A stretch of DNA of 64,000 bases, from contig NZ_CP009323.1 in the NCBI RefSeq assembly GCF_000959725.1, positions 992,001 to 1,056,000 on the forward strand, written 5' to 3'. The translations under genes and the position numbers were made by a program. Below, in pieces: positions 45,382-54,234 of this stretch (position 1 is the stretch's first letter; each line of letters starts with the position of its first letter). The notes beneath the pieces were generated by a model. It was not told the DNA's origin. It saw only the letters and a list, made by a program, of their open reading frames with translations, and did no database searches. Source of the stretch: Burkholderia gladioli. GTDB lineage: Bacteria; Pseudomonadota; Gammaproteobacteria; Burkholderiales; Burkholderiaceae.

Positions 45382-46686
45382 ATGACACCGACCTTCCTCC
45401 AGCATGCGCACGCGCTCGCGCGTGACTCGTACTACGAAGCAACGGCCACCCGCCCGGCCGCCGACGATCCCGTCCTCGACGGCCCGCTCGAGGTCGACGT
45501 CTGCGTGATCGGCGCGGGCTTCTCGGGCCTGTCGGTCGCGCTCGACTGCCGCGCGGCCGGCATGAGCGTGGCCGTGCTCGATGCCTACCGCCCCGGCTGG
45601 GGCGCCTCGGGCCGCAACGGCGGCCAGGTGATCGGCGGTTTCGCCAAGGACGGCGAGATCGAGCGGCAGCTCGGCAGCGACGGCGCGCGCGCGGCCTGGC
45701 AGCTTTCGCTGGCCGGCGTCGAGCTGATCGCCGAGCGCATCGCGCGCCACGGCATCGATTGCGATTTCACGCGCGGCTACCTGACGGTCGCCACCAAGCC
45801 GCGCCGCGTGCCGGAGCTGCGCGAATGGATGGACGCCGCGACCCAGCGCTGGGGCCATCCCTCGCTGAGCTGGCTCGATACCGACGCGATCCGCGCGCGC
45901 ATCGGCTCGCGGCTCTACCTGGCCGGCGTCCACGATCCGCTCTCGGGCCACCTGCATCCGCTCAAGTACTGCCTCGGCCTGGCCGAGGCCGCGCGCCGCG
46001 AGGGCGCGCTGCTGTTCGCGCATTCGATGGTCACCGGCGTGGTTCGCGGCGAGCGCCCGCTGGTGCGCACGCGCGGCGGCGAGGTGCGCTGCCGCCACGT
46101 CGTGTCCTGCGTCAACGCCGGCCCCGGCGGCTTCCTGCCCGAGCCGATCGAGGCCCGCATCGGCCCGGTGCCCTCCTACATCATCGCCACCGAGCCGCTC
46201 GGCGCCGAGCGCGCCGCCGCGCTGATCCCGGGCCGCGAGGCGATCTGCGACAACAATGTCTTTCTGGACTACTACCGGCTCTCGGCCGACCACCGGATGC
46301 TGTTCGGCGGGCGCGCGAGCTCGGCGGGCGCGGCGCCGGCCGAACTGACGGCCGCCATCCGCACGCGCATGATCGAGGTGTTCCCGCAACTGGCCGACGC
46401 ACGCATCGAGCACGCCTGGGGCGGGTTCGTCGACGTCACGCGCAATCGCGCGCCCGACTTCGGCGCGCTCGATCCCAACTACTTCTACCTGCAGGGCTAC
46501 AGCGGCCACGGCGTGGCGCTGACTGGCATCGCCGGGCGCGCCGTGGCGCGGGCGATCGCCGGCGAGCGCGACAGCTTCGAGCTGTTCGCGCGGCTGCGGC
46601 ACCGGCGCTTCCCCGGCGGCCCGGCCTGGCGCCAGCCCGCGCTCGAGCTCGGCATGCTCTACCACCAGCTGCTCGAACGCTTCTGA
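45382..46686 (+). CDS. FAD-dependent amine oxidase, PuuB-like
   Basis: 434 residues of the DAO family. The dinucleotide-binding motif CVIGAGFSGLSVALDC is near residue 42, with GWGASGRNGGQVIGG and the C-terminal LQGYSGHGVALTGIAGRAVA typical of gamma-glutamylputrescine oxidase (PuuB/OrdL). It would oxidise a polyamine-derived amine, but no other puu gene is adjacent, so the substrate is uncertain. The ATG at 45382 (MTPTFLQHA) is chosen; 45352 is in frame. Confidence 0.82.
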   Translation: MTPTFLQHAHALARDSYYEATATRPAADDPVLDGPLEVDVCVIGAGFSGLSVALDCRAAGMSVAVLDAYRPGWGASGRNGGQVIGGFAKDGEIERQLGSDGARAAWQLSLAGVELIAERIARHGIDCDFTRGYLTVATKPRRVPELREWMDAATQRWGHPSLSWLDTDAIRARIGSRLYLAGVHDPLSGHLHPLKYCLGLAEAARREGALLFAHSMVTGVVRGERPLVRTRGGEVRCRHVVSCVNAGPGGFLPEPIEARIGPVPSYIIATEPLGAERAAALIPGREAICDNNVFLDYYRLSADHRMLFGGRASSAGAAPAELTAAIRTRMIEVFPQLADARIEHAWGGFVDVTRNRAPDFGALDPNYFYLQGYSGHGVALTGIAGRAVARAIAGERDSFELFARLRHRRFPGGPAWRQPALELGMLYHQLLERF

Positions 46687-46705
46687 ACCCCCGCCGGGCC
46701 CTCGC

Positions 46706-47455
46706 TCAGAGCGTGCCCATCCCGCCGTCGGCGATGATCTCGCTGCCGACGATGAAGGCCGATTCGCTGGCTGCCAGGTGCAGCACGGTCGAGGCGATCT
46801 CGGCCGGCTCGCCGAAACGGCCGAGCGGCACCTGGGCGCGGATCTGCTCGGACGCCGCCGCGAGGCCCGCCGCGTCGAAGCCGAACTTGTCGTAGAGCGG
46901 CGTGCTCACCGGGCCCGGGCTCACCACGTTGACGCGCACGCCACGCGGCAGCAACTCGGCCGACAGCGTCTTCACCAGCGAGATCAGCGCCGCCTTGCTG
47001 GCCGCGTAGATCGACGAGGTCGGCATGCCGATATGCGCGTTGATCGAGCCGTTCAGCACGATCGAGGCGCCGCGGTTCAGCAGCGGCAGCAGCGCCTGGA
47101 TCTGGAAATAGGCGCCCTTCACGTTGCTGTCGAAGGTCAGGTCCCAGAGCGCCTCGTCGGCGTCCTCGAAGGGCACCAGCTTCGCCACCCCCGCATTGAT
47201 GAACACCGCGTCGAGCCGCAGCCCCGCCGCGGCGATCGCCTCGGCCAGCTCGCGCGCGGCGGCCGCCGCGCCGGTGGTGTTGCGGATCGCCAGCGCGTCG
47301 GCGCCGAGCGAGGCGCGGGCGCTGTCGAGCGTGGCCGCGTCGCGGCCGGTGATGATCACGCGCGCGCCCTCGGCCACGAAAGCCTGGGCGGCCGCCAGGC
47401 CGATGCCGCTGTTGCCGCCCGTGACGAGGACGGTCTTGCCGGTGAAACGGTTCAT
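46706..47455 (-). CDS. Short-chain dehydrogenase/reductase
   Basis: 249 residues. The NAD(P) motif is TGGNSGIG (about 12-19), NAG occurs in FINAGVAK, and the catalytic Ser/Tyr/Lys are in NGSINAHIGMPTSSIYAASKAAL. The substrate is not identifiable. ATG 47455 has an AAGGAG ribosome-binding site 7 nt upstream. It is divergent from a LysR gene 112 nt away, a common regulator-target arrangement. Confidence 0.87.
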   Translation of the reverse strand: MNRFTGKTVLVTGGNSGIGLAAAQAFVAEGARVIITGRDAATLDSARASLGADALAIRNTTGAAAAARELAEAIAAAGLRLDAVFINAGVAKLVPFEDADEALWDLTFDSNVKGAYFQIQALLPLLNRGASIVLNGSINAHIGMPTSSIYAASKAALISLVKTLSAELLPRGVRVNVVSPGPVSTPLYDKFGFDAAGLAAASEQIRAQVPLGRFGEPAEIASTVLHLAASESAFIVGSEIIADGGMGTL

Positions 47456-47476
47456 GTCGGTGCTCCTTGGAGAGAA

Positions 47477-47492
47477 GAAGTCGTTCGACTTC
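47477..47492. promoter_or_regulatory. Perfect 16-bp palindrome in the SDR/LysR intergenic region
   Basis: GAAGTCGTTCGACTTC, 7-bp perfect arms around TT, 22 nt upstream of the SDR start. Possible LysR binding site. Confidence 0.5.
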
Positions 47493-47550
47493 GGTGCAGC
47501 CATGATGGACGCCTCAACTTGCCTTGCCGTACCATCCCGTCGATGAACAC

Positions 47551-47567
47551 GTTCGAAGGAGTCGAAC
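47551..47567 (+). promoter_or_regulatory. Ribosome-binding site presented in a hairpin loop
   Basis: GTTCGA and TCGAAC form a 6-bp stem whose 5-nt loop is AGGAG, the Shine-Dalgarno sequence of the LysR gene, whose ATG follows directly. Confidence 0.5.
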
Positions 47568-48485
47568 ATGTTGTCCGAGGATGAACTGGCCCTGCTCGAC
47601 GCGATCCGCGAGACCGGCAGCCTGACGCGGGCCGCCGCCCGCCTGGGCAAGGCGCCGTCGACAGTCTCCCACGCGGCGCGGCAGCTCGAGGCGCGCTTCG
47701 ACGCGCTGCTGTTCGACCGGCGCCGCTACCGGCTGCAGCTCACGCCAGCCGGCAAGCTGCTGGCCGAGGACGCGGCGCGGCTGATGCAGGACGTGGCGCG
47801 GCTCGCCCGGCGCGTGCGCCAGGTCGCCAGCGGCTGGGAGGACCGGCTGTGGATCGTGACCGACGAGGTGATCGAGTTCGCCCTGCTGGCGCCGCTGATC
47901 CACGATTTCGACAGGCTCGATTCGGGCGTGGCGCTGCGCATCACGCACGAGGTGCTGGGCGGCACCTGGGAAGCGCTGCGCGACGGCCGCGCCGACCTGA
48001 TCGTCGGCGCCACCAACGAGCCGCCGGCGATGGCGAACCTGCGCTGGCTCGAACTGGGGGCGATGGACTGGGTATTCGCCGTCTCGCCGCGGCACCCGCT
48101 CGCCGGCGAGCGGGTGCCGCTCACGCGGGAGGCGATCGCCCGGCATCGCGCCGTGGTAGTGGCCGATTCCTCGCGCGCCACGGCCGGCCGCGCCTATGGC
48201 GTGCTCGGCGGCCAGCCTTCGCTGGCCCTGCCCACCATGCAGGCGAAGATCGTCGCGCAGCGCGAGGCGCTCGGCGTGGGCTGGCTGCCGCGCGAGCGGA
48301 TCGCCTCGCTGCTCGCCAGCGGCGCGCTGCTCGAGAAGCGCACCGCCGATCCGCGCGAGCCGAACCTGCTCTACGCGGCCTGGCGCGGCGATCGCGAGGG
48401 CCGCGCCCTGCAATGGTGGATCGAGAAACTGAAGGCGCCGCGCCTGGCGCGGCGGCTGGTGCGCGGCACCGATGCCTTCGCATGA
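47568..48485 (+). CDS. LysR-family regulator
   Basis: 305 residues. The HTH is LLDAIRETGSLTRAAARLGK then APSTVSHAARQLEARF; the effector domain follows, with DLIVGATNEPP near residue 145. It probably regulates the divergent SDR gene and itself. ATG 47568 is decided by AGGAG 6 nt upstream. Confidence 0.87.
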   Translation: MLSEDELALLDAIRETGSLTRAAARLGKAPSTVSHAARQLEARFDALLFDRRRYRLQLTPAGKLLAEDAARLMQDVARLARRVRQVASGWEDRLWIVTDEVIEFALLAPLIHDFDRLDSGVALRITHEVLGGTWEALRDGRADLIVGATNEPPAMANLRWLELGAMDWVFAVSPRHPLAGERVPLTREAIARHRAVVVADSSRATAGRAYGVLGGQPSLALPTMQAKIVAQREALGVGWLPRERIASLLASGALLEKRTADPREPNLLYAAWRGDREGRALQWWIEKLKAPRLARRLVRGTDAFA

Positions 48486-48527
48486 CGGTGCCGGCGAACG
48501 GGAAGAAAACCGGAAGGACAATGACGA

Positions 48528-48562
48528 AGCGGCCCGCCGCCCCTCGAGGACGGCGGGCCGCT
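48528..48562. terminator. Stem-loop between convergent LysR and EmrB-like genes
   Basis: AGCGGCCCGCCG (48528-48539) pairs perfectly with CGGCGGGCCGCT (48551-48562). No T-run; likely a bidirectional terminator by position. Confidence 0.5.
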
Positions 48563-48569
48563 CGCGCGT

Positions 48570-50126
48570 TCAGTGCGCGCCGCCCGCGTCGGCCGGCGCG
48601 TTCGAACGTGCCGGCTTGGTGATCCAGATCAGCGGGATGATCGCGATGAAGATCAGCGCCGAGATGTAGAACACGTCGTTGAGCCCCATCACCGCGGCCT
48701 GCCCGTCGACCGACAGGTTGAACAGCGCATGCGCCGTATCGCGCCCGACATGCAGCAGCGATTGCGTCGAGTCGATCGACTGGCTGAAGTCGGGGTTGGT
48801 CGCGTTGGCCTGCTCGGTCAGCCGCTCGTGATGCAGCACCGTGCGGTTGTTCCAGGCATTGCCGATCACCGAGGTGCCCACCGCGCCGCAGAAGGTCCGC
48901 CCGAAGTTCGAGAGCCCCGCGGCGGCCGGGATCTTCTCGGGCGGCAGGCCCGAGAGGATGATCGCGGTCAGCGGCACGAAGAACATCGCCATCGGGATGC
49001 CCTGCAGCAAGGTCGGCAGCACCAGGTCCCAGTTCGACACGTCGGTGTAGAAGCGGGTGCGCATGAAGAACACCGCGGCGAAGCTGATGAAGGCCAGGGT
49101 GGCGATATAGCGGGCATCGGTGCGCGGCAAGATGCGCGCCATCAGCGGCGTGAGCAGGATCGCGAACACCCCGAGCGGCGCGGTGGTCAGCCCCGAATCG
49201 ACGGCGCGATAGCCGAGATACTCCTGCATCCACTGCGGCAGCAGCACCAGGGTGCCGAAGAACATGCCGTAGGCCACCGACAGCGCGATCGTGCCGCCCG
49301 CGAAATTGCGCTGCTTGAACAGGCGGATGTCGACCACCGGGTTCTTCTCGGTCAGCTCCCAGATCACGAAGAAGGCGAAGCCGACCGCCGCGACGATCGC
49401 CAGCGCGATGATGAAGGGCGAATTGAACCAGTCGAGATCCTTGCCCTTGTCGAGCATCACCTGCAGCGAGGCCACCCAGACGATCAACAGCATCAGCCCG
49501 ACCGTGTCGATCGGCAGGCGCCGCGTCTGCGATTCGCGCTCGCGGAAGATCGACCAGGTCACCGCGGCCGCGAAGATGCCGACCGGGATGTTGATGTAGA
49601 AGATCCAGGACCAGTTGTAGTCGTAGGTGATCCAGCCGCCCAGCGAGGGGCCGGCGATCGGCCCGACCAGGGTCGTCATCGACCACAGCGCGAGCGCGGT
49701 CGATGACTTCTGCTTGGGCCAGGCGCCCAGCAGCAGCGCCTGCGAGAGCGGTGCGAGCGGGCCGGCGACGGCCCCCTGCAGGATCCGCGCGGCCAGCAGG
49801 GTCGGCAGGTTCGGCGCGCTCCCGCACAGCCAGGAGGCCAGCACGAACAGCAGGATCGCGGTGACGAACAGGCGTACCTGGCCGAAGCGCTGGGTGAGCC
49901 AGCCGGTGAGCGGGATCGACACGGCGTTGGCCGCCGCGAAGATCGTGATCACCCAGGTGCCCTCGTCGACCGAGACGCCGAGTTCGCCCGAGATGGTCGG
50001 GATCGCCACGTTCGCGATCGACGAGTCGAGCACGTTCATGAACATCGCGAGCGACACGGCGACCGTGCCGAGCGCGAGCTTGGCGCCCGTGAGGGGGCGC
50101 GGGACGGTGGAGGAATCCATGGCCAT
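48570..50126 (-). CDS. EmrB-like MFS drug exporter (DHA2)
   Basis: 518 residues with about 14 transmembrane helices. MNVLDSSIANVAIPTISGEL in helix 1, GWLTQRFGQVRLF after helix 2 and GPSLGGWITYDYNWSWIFYI in helix 5-6 are EmrB-type signatures. It is the inner-membrane pump of a tripartite system, with the HlyD/EmrA adaptor gene 27 nt upstream and the outer-membrane factor gene before that. Substrates are not predictable. Confidence 0.92.
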   Translation of the reverse strand: MAMDSSTVPRPLTGAKLALGTVAVSLAMFMNVLDSSIANVAIPTISGELGVSVDEGTWVITIFAAANAVSIPLTGWLTQRFGQVRLFVTAILLFVLASWLCGSAPNLPTLLAARILQGAVAGPLAPLSQALLLGAWPKQKSSTALALWSMTTLVGPIAGPSLGGWITYDYNWSWIFYINIPVGIFAAAVTWSIFRERESQTRRLPIDTVGLMLLIVWVASLQVMLDKGKDLDWFNSPFIIALAIVAAVGFAFFVIWELTEKNPVVDIRLFKQRNFAGGTIALSVAYGMFFGTLVLLPQWMQEYLGYRAVDSGLTTAPLGVFAILLTPLMARILPRTDARYIATLAFISFAAVFFMRTRFYTDVSNWDLVLPTLLQGIPMAMFFVPLTAIILSGLPPEKIPAAAGLSNFGRTFCGAVGTSVIGNAWNNRTVLHHERLTEQANATNPDFSQSIDSTQSLLHVGRDTAHALFNLSVDGQAAVMGLNDVFYISALIFIAIIPLIWITKPARSNAPADAGGAH

Positions 50127-50153
50127 GATCCGATGGAAGGCGCGGGCGCCGCC

Positions 50154-51368
50154 TCAGGCGCGCGGCGCCGTGGCGGGACGCGATACCTGGGCCGCGCGCG
50201 CCGGGCCGCCGGCCGCGTTCTGCTCGATGATGCGCGCGATCTCCGCGTCTGCCTCGTCGCCGTACTTGGCGAACACGTCGGTCTGGTAGACGCTGTTCTG
50301 CACGCTGCCGAGCTGGCTGCCGCTCTCGTCCTTGATGTCGACGTCGACCTGCATCGACAGGCCGATGCGCAGCGGATGCCGTTCGAGTTCCTGCGGGTCC
50401 AGCGCGATGCGCACCGGCAGGCGCTGCACCACCTTGATCCAGTTGCCGGTGGCGTTCTGCGCCGGCAGCAGGGAGAAGGCCGAGCCGGTGCCGGCCGAGA
50501 AGCCGATCACCTTGCCGTGGTACTTCACCGAGGAGCCGTAGATATCGGCCGTCACGCTCACCGGCTGGCCGATGCGCATATGGTCGAGCTGCACTTCCTT
50601 GAAGTTGGCGTCGACCCAGATCTGGCCGAGCGGCACCACCGACATCAGCGGCGTGCCCGGCGAGACGCGCTGGCCGACCTGCACCGAGCGCTTGGCCACG
50701 TAGCCCGTGACCGGCGCCGGCAGCGTGTTGCGCGCGTTGTTGAGGTAGGCGTTGCGCACCGTGGCGGCGGCGGCCAGCACGTCGGGATGGTTGGCCACCG
50801 TGGTGTTGGCGGTCAGCGCGACGTTGGCGGCGAGCTGCTGCTTCGCGGCGTCGAGCGAGGCCTGCGCGGCCTTCACGGCGTCGCGCGCGTGCGAGATCTC
50901 TTCCTGCGAGACGGCGCCGGTCTGCGCCACCGCCAGACGGCGGCGCAGGTCGTCCTGCGCCTTGGACAAATCGGACTCGCGCTGGGCCACCTGGGCGCGA
51001 TACTGGTCGTCGTCGGCATAGAGGCCGCGCACGCGGCGCACCGTCTGCGCCAGGTTCGCCTCGGCCGATTGCAGCGCGATCGCCGCGTCGGCGGGATCGA
51101 GCTTGACCAGCGGCTGGCCGATGCGGATCGACTGCGTGTCGTCGGCGTTCACCGCGATCACGGTGCCGGTGACCTGCGGCGTGATCTGCACCACGTTGCC
51201 GTTCACGTAGGCGTCGTCGGTTTCCTCGTGGAAACGCGCGACCAGGAAGTAGTAGAGGCCATAGGCGATCGCCGCGATCACGATCGCGAGGATCAGCAGC
51301 GTCATCATGCGCTTGCGCTTGCCGTTCTGCGCGGCGGGTGCCGCGGCTTGCTGTTGGGGTTCGCTCAT
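50154..51368 (-). CDS. EmrA/HlyD-family membrane fusion protein
   Basis: 404 residues. One N-terminal transmembrane helix (about 22-42, MTLLILAIVIAAIAYGLYYF), the barrel-sandwich start DDAYVNGNVVQITPQVTGTV, a coiled-coil hairpin (about 110-200) and the second lipoyl half APVTGYVAKRSVQVGQRV. It bridges the EmrB-like pump and the outer-membrane channel. ATG 51368 (MSEPQQQAA) has GGAG about 10 nt upstream. Confidence 0.92.
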   Translation of the reverse strand: MSEPQQQAAAPAAQNGKRKRMMTLLILAIVIAAIAYGLYYFLVARFHEETDDAYVNGNVVQITPQVTGTVIAVNADDTQSIRIGQPLVKLDPADAAIALQSAEANLAQTVRRVRGLYADDDQYRAQVAQRESDLSKAQDDLRRRLAVAQTGAVSQEEISHARDAVKAAQASLDAAKQQLAANVALTANTTVANHPDVLAAAATVRNAYLNNARNTLPAPVTGYVAKRSVQVGQRVSPGTPLMSVVPLGQIWVDANFKEVQLDHMRIGQPVSVTADIYGSSVKYHGKVIGFSAGTGSAFSLLPAQNATGNWIKVVQRLPVRIALDPQELERHPLRIGLSMQVDVDIKDESGSQLGSVQNSVYQTDVFAKYGDEADAEIARIIEQNAAGGPARAAQVSRPATAPRA

Positions 51369-51444
51369 CGCGAGGTTCTCCGTCGTGGCCCGTGCTTGTC
51401 GCAACGGGCCTGATCCACTATCGATTCGAAAAAAATCCGGAAAC

Positions 51445-53001
51445 TCAGCCTGCCTGCGCGCCCGAGGCGGCAGCGGCCGGCGTGGCCGCCGCCTCGCCCG
51501 GCACGTCCGCGGTGGCGGGCGCAGCCCGCGGTTTCGCGTCGGGTGCCGCGAGCGGCGTGCCGCTTGCGTCGAAGCCGCCGCCCAGCGCGCTGATCAGGCC
51601 GATCTGCAGGTCGCGGCGACGCATCACCAGGTTGGTGACGGTCTGCTCCGCGCCCAAGCGGTTGATGTCGGCGCTGAGCACCTGCAGTTGCGGCGCGAGA
51701 CCCGCCTTGTAGCGGATCACGGCGAGATCGTAGGCGCGCGTCTGGGCGTCGAGCGCGCGCTGCGCGTCGCCCATCTGCTTGTCCAGCGCGCGGATCGAGG
51801 CGACCTGGGTGGCCACGTCGTTGAGCGCGCCGATCAGCGTCTGGTTGTAGTTCGCCACGTCCAGATCGAAGTCGGCGTAGCGCCCCTTCAGTTGCGCGCG
51901 CAAGGCGCCGGCGTCGAAGATCGGCAGGTGCACGGCGGGGCCGAACTGCGCCTGGCGGCTCGCGAACTTCAGGAACTGGCCCCAGCCAAAGGCATCGAAG
52001 CCGAAACCGGCGGCGAGGTTCACATCCGGGAAGAATTCGGCCTTCGCCTCCTTCACGTCGTGCATCGCGCCCTCGACCTGCCAGCGTGCGGCGATCAGGT
52101 CGGGGCGGCGCGCCACCAGGTCGGCGGGAATGTTGCCGGGCAGCTCGACCGCGCCCCCGGGCTTGAGCACCGGCGTGGCGATCGCCAGCCCCCGGTCGGG
52201 GCCCTTGCCGAGCAGGGCCGCGAGCTGGTAGCGCGTGGTGGTGATCTGCCCGTCCAGTTCCGACAGCGAGGATTCGCTGGTGGCCACGTTGCCGCGCGCG
52301 GTCTGGCGCTCGACATTGGTGTCGAGCCCGGCGCCGACGCGGCCCTCGGTGATCCTGCCGACCGTCTCGCGATTGCCGATCTCGCGCTGGGCGATGTCGC
52401 GCAGCGCATAGAGCTGGGCCAACTGGTTGTAGGTGCGCGCCACCGATACCGCCAGCGTCACGCGCGCCTGCTGCACCTCGGCCTGGGCGGCCTTCTGCTG
52501 CGAGACCGCCGAGCGTAGCCGCTCGCGGTTCTTGCCCCACAGATCGAGTTCCCAGGATGCGCTGGCCAGCACGTTGTTCTCGCTGTACCAGTTGCCGCCA
52601 TAGGGCGGCGGATACAGGCCGTTGCCCGAGTAGAGCTCGCGCGTCCAGGAATAGCTCGCGTCGACCTTCGGCATCAGCGCGGCGCGCGAGGATTCGATGT
52701 AGGACGAAGCCTTCGCGAGGCGCGCCTGCGCCTGGGCGATGCTCGGGTTGCCCGCGATCGCCTCGTCGATCAGCTTCGGCAACTGCGGATCGCCGAACTG
52801 GCTCGCCCAGTCGAGCGTCGGCCAATGGCCGCCCTCGGCGGGCAGGCTCTGGCTGGTCTCGAGCTGGGTGGCCGGCGTGATCTGCTTGTCGCTGTGGATG
52901 CCGATGTAGTTGGCGCAGCCGGCCAGCGCGAAGGCCGCCAGCGTCGCCATCGACGCCGCGCGGATCGCGCGCAGCGAGATCGGAGTGGGCTGCGCGATCA
53001 T
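51445..53001 (-). CDS. Outer-membrane efflux lipoprotein, NodT/OprM family
   Basis: 518 residues. A lipoprotein signal with lipobox LAGC (LAAFALAGCANY, Cys near residue 29) and two repeated outer-membrane-efflux domains (FGDPQLPKLIDEAIAGNPSI; VDASYSWTREL; DLIAARWQVEGAMHDV). It forms the TolC-like channel for the adaptor and pump genes downstream. ATG 53001 (MIAQPTPISL) has GGAG 7 nt upstream; the frame is open further up without a better start. Confidence 0.92.
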   Translation of the reverse strand: MIAQPTPISLRAIRAASMATLAAFALAGCANYIGIHSDKQITPATQLETSQSLPAEGGHWPTLDWASQFGDPQLPKLIDEAIAGNPSIAQAQARLAKASSYIESSRAALMPKVDASYSWTRELYSGNGLYPPPYGGNWYSENNVLASASWELDLWGKNRERLRSAVSQQKAAQAEVQQARVTLAVSVARTYNQLAQLYALRDIAQREIGNRETVGRITEGRVGAGLDTNVERQTARGNVATSESSLSELDGQITTTRYQLAALLGKGPDRGLAIATPVLKPGGAVELPGNIPADLVARRPDLIAARWQVEGAMHDVKEAKAEFFPDVNLAAGFGFDAFGWGQFLKFASRQAQFGPAVHLPIFDAGALRAQLKGRYADFDLDVANYNQTLIGALNDVATQVASIRALDKQMGDAQRALDAQTRAYDLAVIRYKAGLAPQLQVLSADINRLGAEQTVTNLVMRRRDLQIGLISALGGGFDASGTPLAAPDAKPRAAPATADVPGEAAATPAAAASGAQAG

Positions 53002-53127
53002 CGTGAGACTCCGCGGCGCACCATCCTGCCTGTGACGGTATTCATAGGAAAACGACTCCCTGCATTGATGGACTAGACAACTATTAAAAGACAATAAGCG
53101 CGCCCGAAACCGCCCCGTGCGCCGAAC

Positions 53128-53610
53128 TCAGCCGCCGTTCGCGAGAATCCGCTTCAGCATCCGGACCAGCGCCTCGGCTTCCTCCGCGACCAGCCCGTCG
53201 AGGCCCTCGTCGCGCACCGCCTCGAACAGCGCCGGCATGGCCGCCGCGAGCTCGCAGCCCGCCGTGGTGAGCGCCAGCCGCACCACCCGGCGATCCTCCA
53301 GCGCGCGCACCCGCTGCAACAGCCCGCGCGACTCGACGCGATCGAGCACGCGCGTGATCGCGCTGGCATCGACGCAGCATTCGCGCGCGAGATCGGCCGC
53401 GGTCTCGCAATGGCCGGCCGCCAGCAGGAACAGCACCTTGCCCTGCACGCCCGTCACGCCAAGCTCGGCCAGCGCGCGATGGGTGATCCGCTGCATCATC
53501 CGCGCGTGCGTCTGCGTCAGCAGGTAGCCGAGGCTCGCGCCATGCTCGTCGCTGGGCACCGTCAGCGCCTGCGCGGGCAGGTGCAGCGGCTTGCCGGGCG
53601 CGCCGCTCAT
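53128..53610 (-). CDS. MarR-family regulator, second of a coupled pair
   Basis: 160 residues. The winged HTH (CETAADLARECCVDASAITRVLDRVESRGLL) is followed by the wing RALEDRRVVRLALT. Its ATG overlaps the preceding MarR stop by 4 nt (ATGA), so the two proteins are translated together. It lies 127 nt upstream of the outer-membrane factor of the efflux operon. Confidence 0.88.
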   Translation of the reverse strand: MSGAPGKPLHLPAQALTVPSDEHGASLGYLLTQTHARMMQRITHRALAELGVTGVQGKVLFLLAAGHCETAADLARECCVDASAITRVLDRVESRGLLQRVRALEDRRVVRLALTTAGCELAAAMPALFEAVRDEGLDGLVAEEAEALVRMLKRILANGG

Positions 53611-54059
53611 ACCGGCGCGCCGTCCGGCGCGAACTCGCGTGCCAGCTCGGCCAGCGCCTGGTCGAGCGCCTGCGCGCGCGGCGCGCCGAAGCGGCCCTCG
53701 AAGGCGGCCTGCGCGGCATGCCAGTGCCGCATCGCCTCCGCCAGGCGGCGCTGGCCGGCCGGCGTCAAGGTGAAACGCTGCCGCCGACCGCCGCCTTCGT
53801 CCTGCGTCTGCAACACCAGCGCCTCGCGCAGCAAGGGTTTGAGCGTGCGCACCAGGGTCGTGCGATCGGTCGAGGTGGCGCGTGCCAACTCGGCCATGGT
53901 CGCGCTGGCCTGCTCGCTCAGGAAACGCAGAATGCTGAATTGCGACGGCGTCACGCCGGCTTGCGACAGATACAACTCGTAGAACCGGGAGACATGACGC
54001 GCGGCCTGGCGAATCGCAAAACAGTGGTCCGTATCGGGGGGCTTTCTGTGCATGCGCAC
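53607..54059 (-). CDS. MarR-family regulator, first of a coupled pair
   Basis: 150 residues. The HTH is ATMAELARATSTDRTTLVRTLKPLLREALV, the wing DEGGGRRQRFTLT. Start is GTG 54059 or ATG 54053 (MHRKPPDT). A palindrome covers both start codons. Its sequence differs clearly from the partner MarR, so this is not a recent tandem duplication. It heads the efflux gene run. Confidence 0.87.
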   Translation of the reverse strand: MRMHRKPPDTDHCFAIRQAARHVSRFYELYLSQAGVTPSQFSILRFLSEQASATMAELARATSTDRTTLVRTLKPLLREALVLQTQDEGGGRRQRFTLTPAGQRRLAEAMRHWHAAQAAFEGRFGAPRAQALDQALAELAREFAPDGAPV

Positions 54060-54061
54060 AG
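54046..54061. promoter_or_regulatory. Palindrome over the MarR start codon
   Basis: CTGTGCATGCGCACAG has perfect 6-bp arms CTGTGC/GCACAG around ATGC and covers both possible start codons of the first MarR gene. It could be an autoregulatory operator or an mRNA hairpin. Confidence 0.4.
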
Positions 54062-54234
54062 ACTAGAGATGGAGGGCCGGGTCATCAACGCCGCCAGACG
54101 CAACCCATTATCACTGTCACGACAAGAATCGACGCGGCAAGGATTTTAAGCGTCTGCCGGGAATGCCGAGGCGCAGCCGGCGAAATGAAAATGAAAGGAT
54201 AAGCCGGCGCGAGCACGCACCTGGGCGAGCCGGC

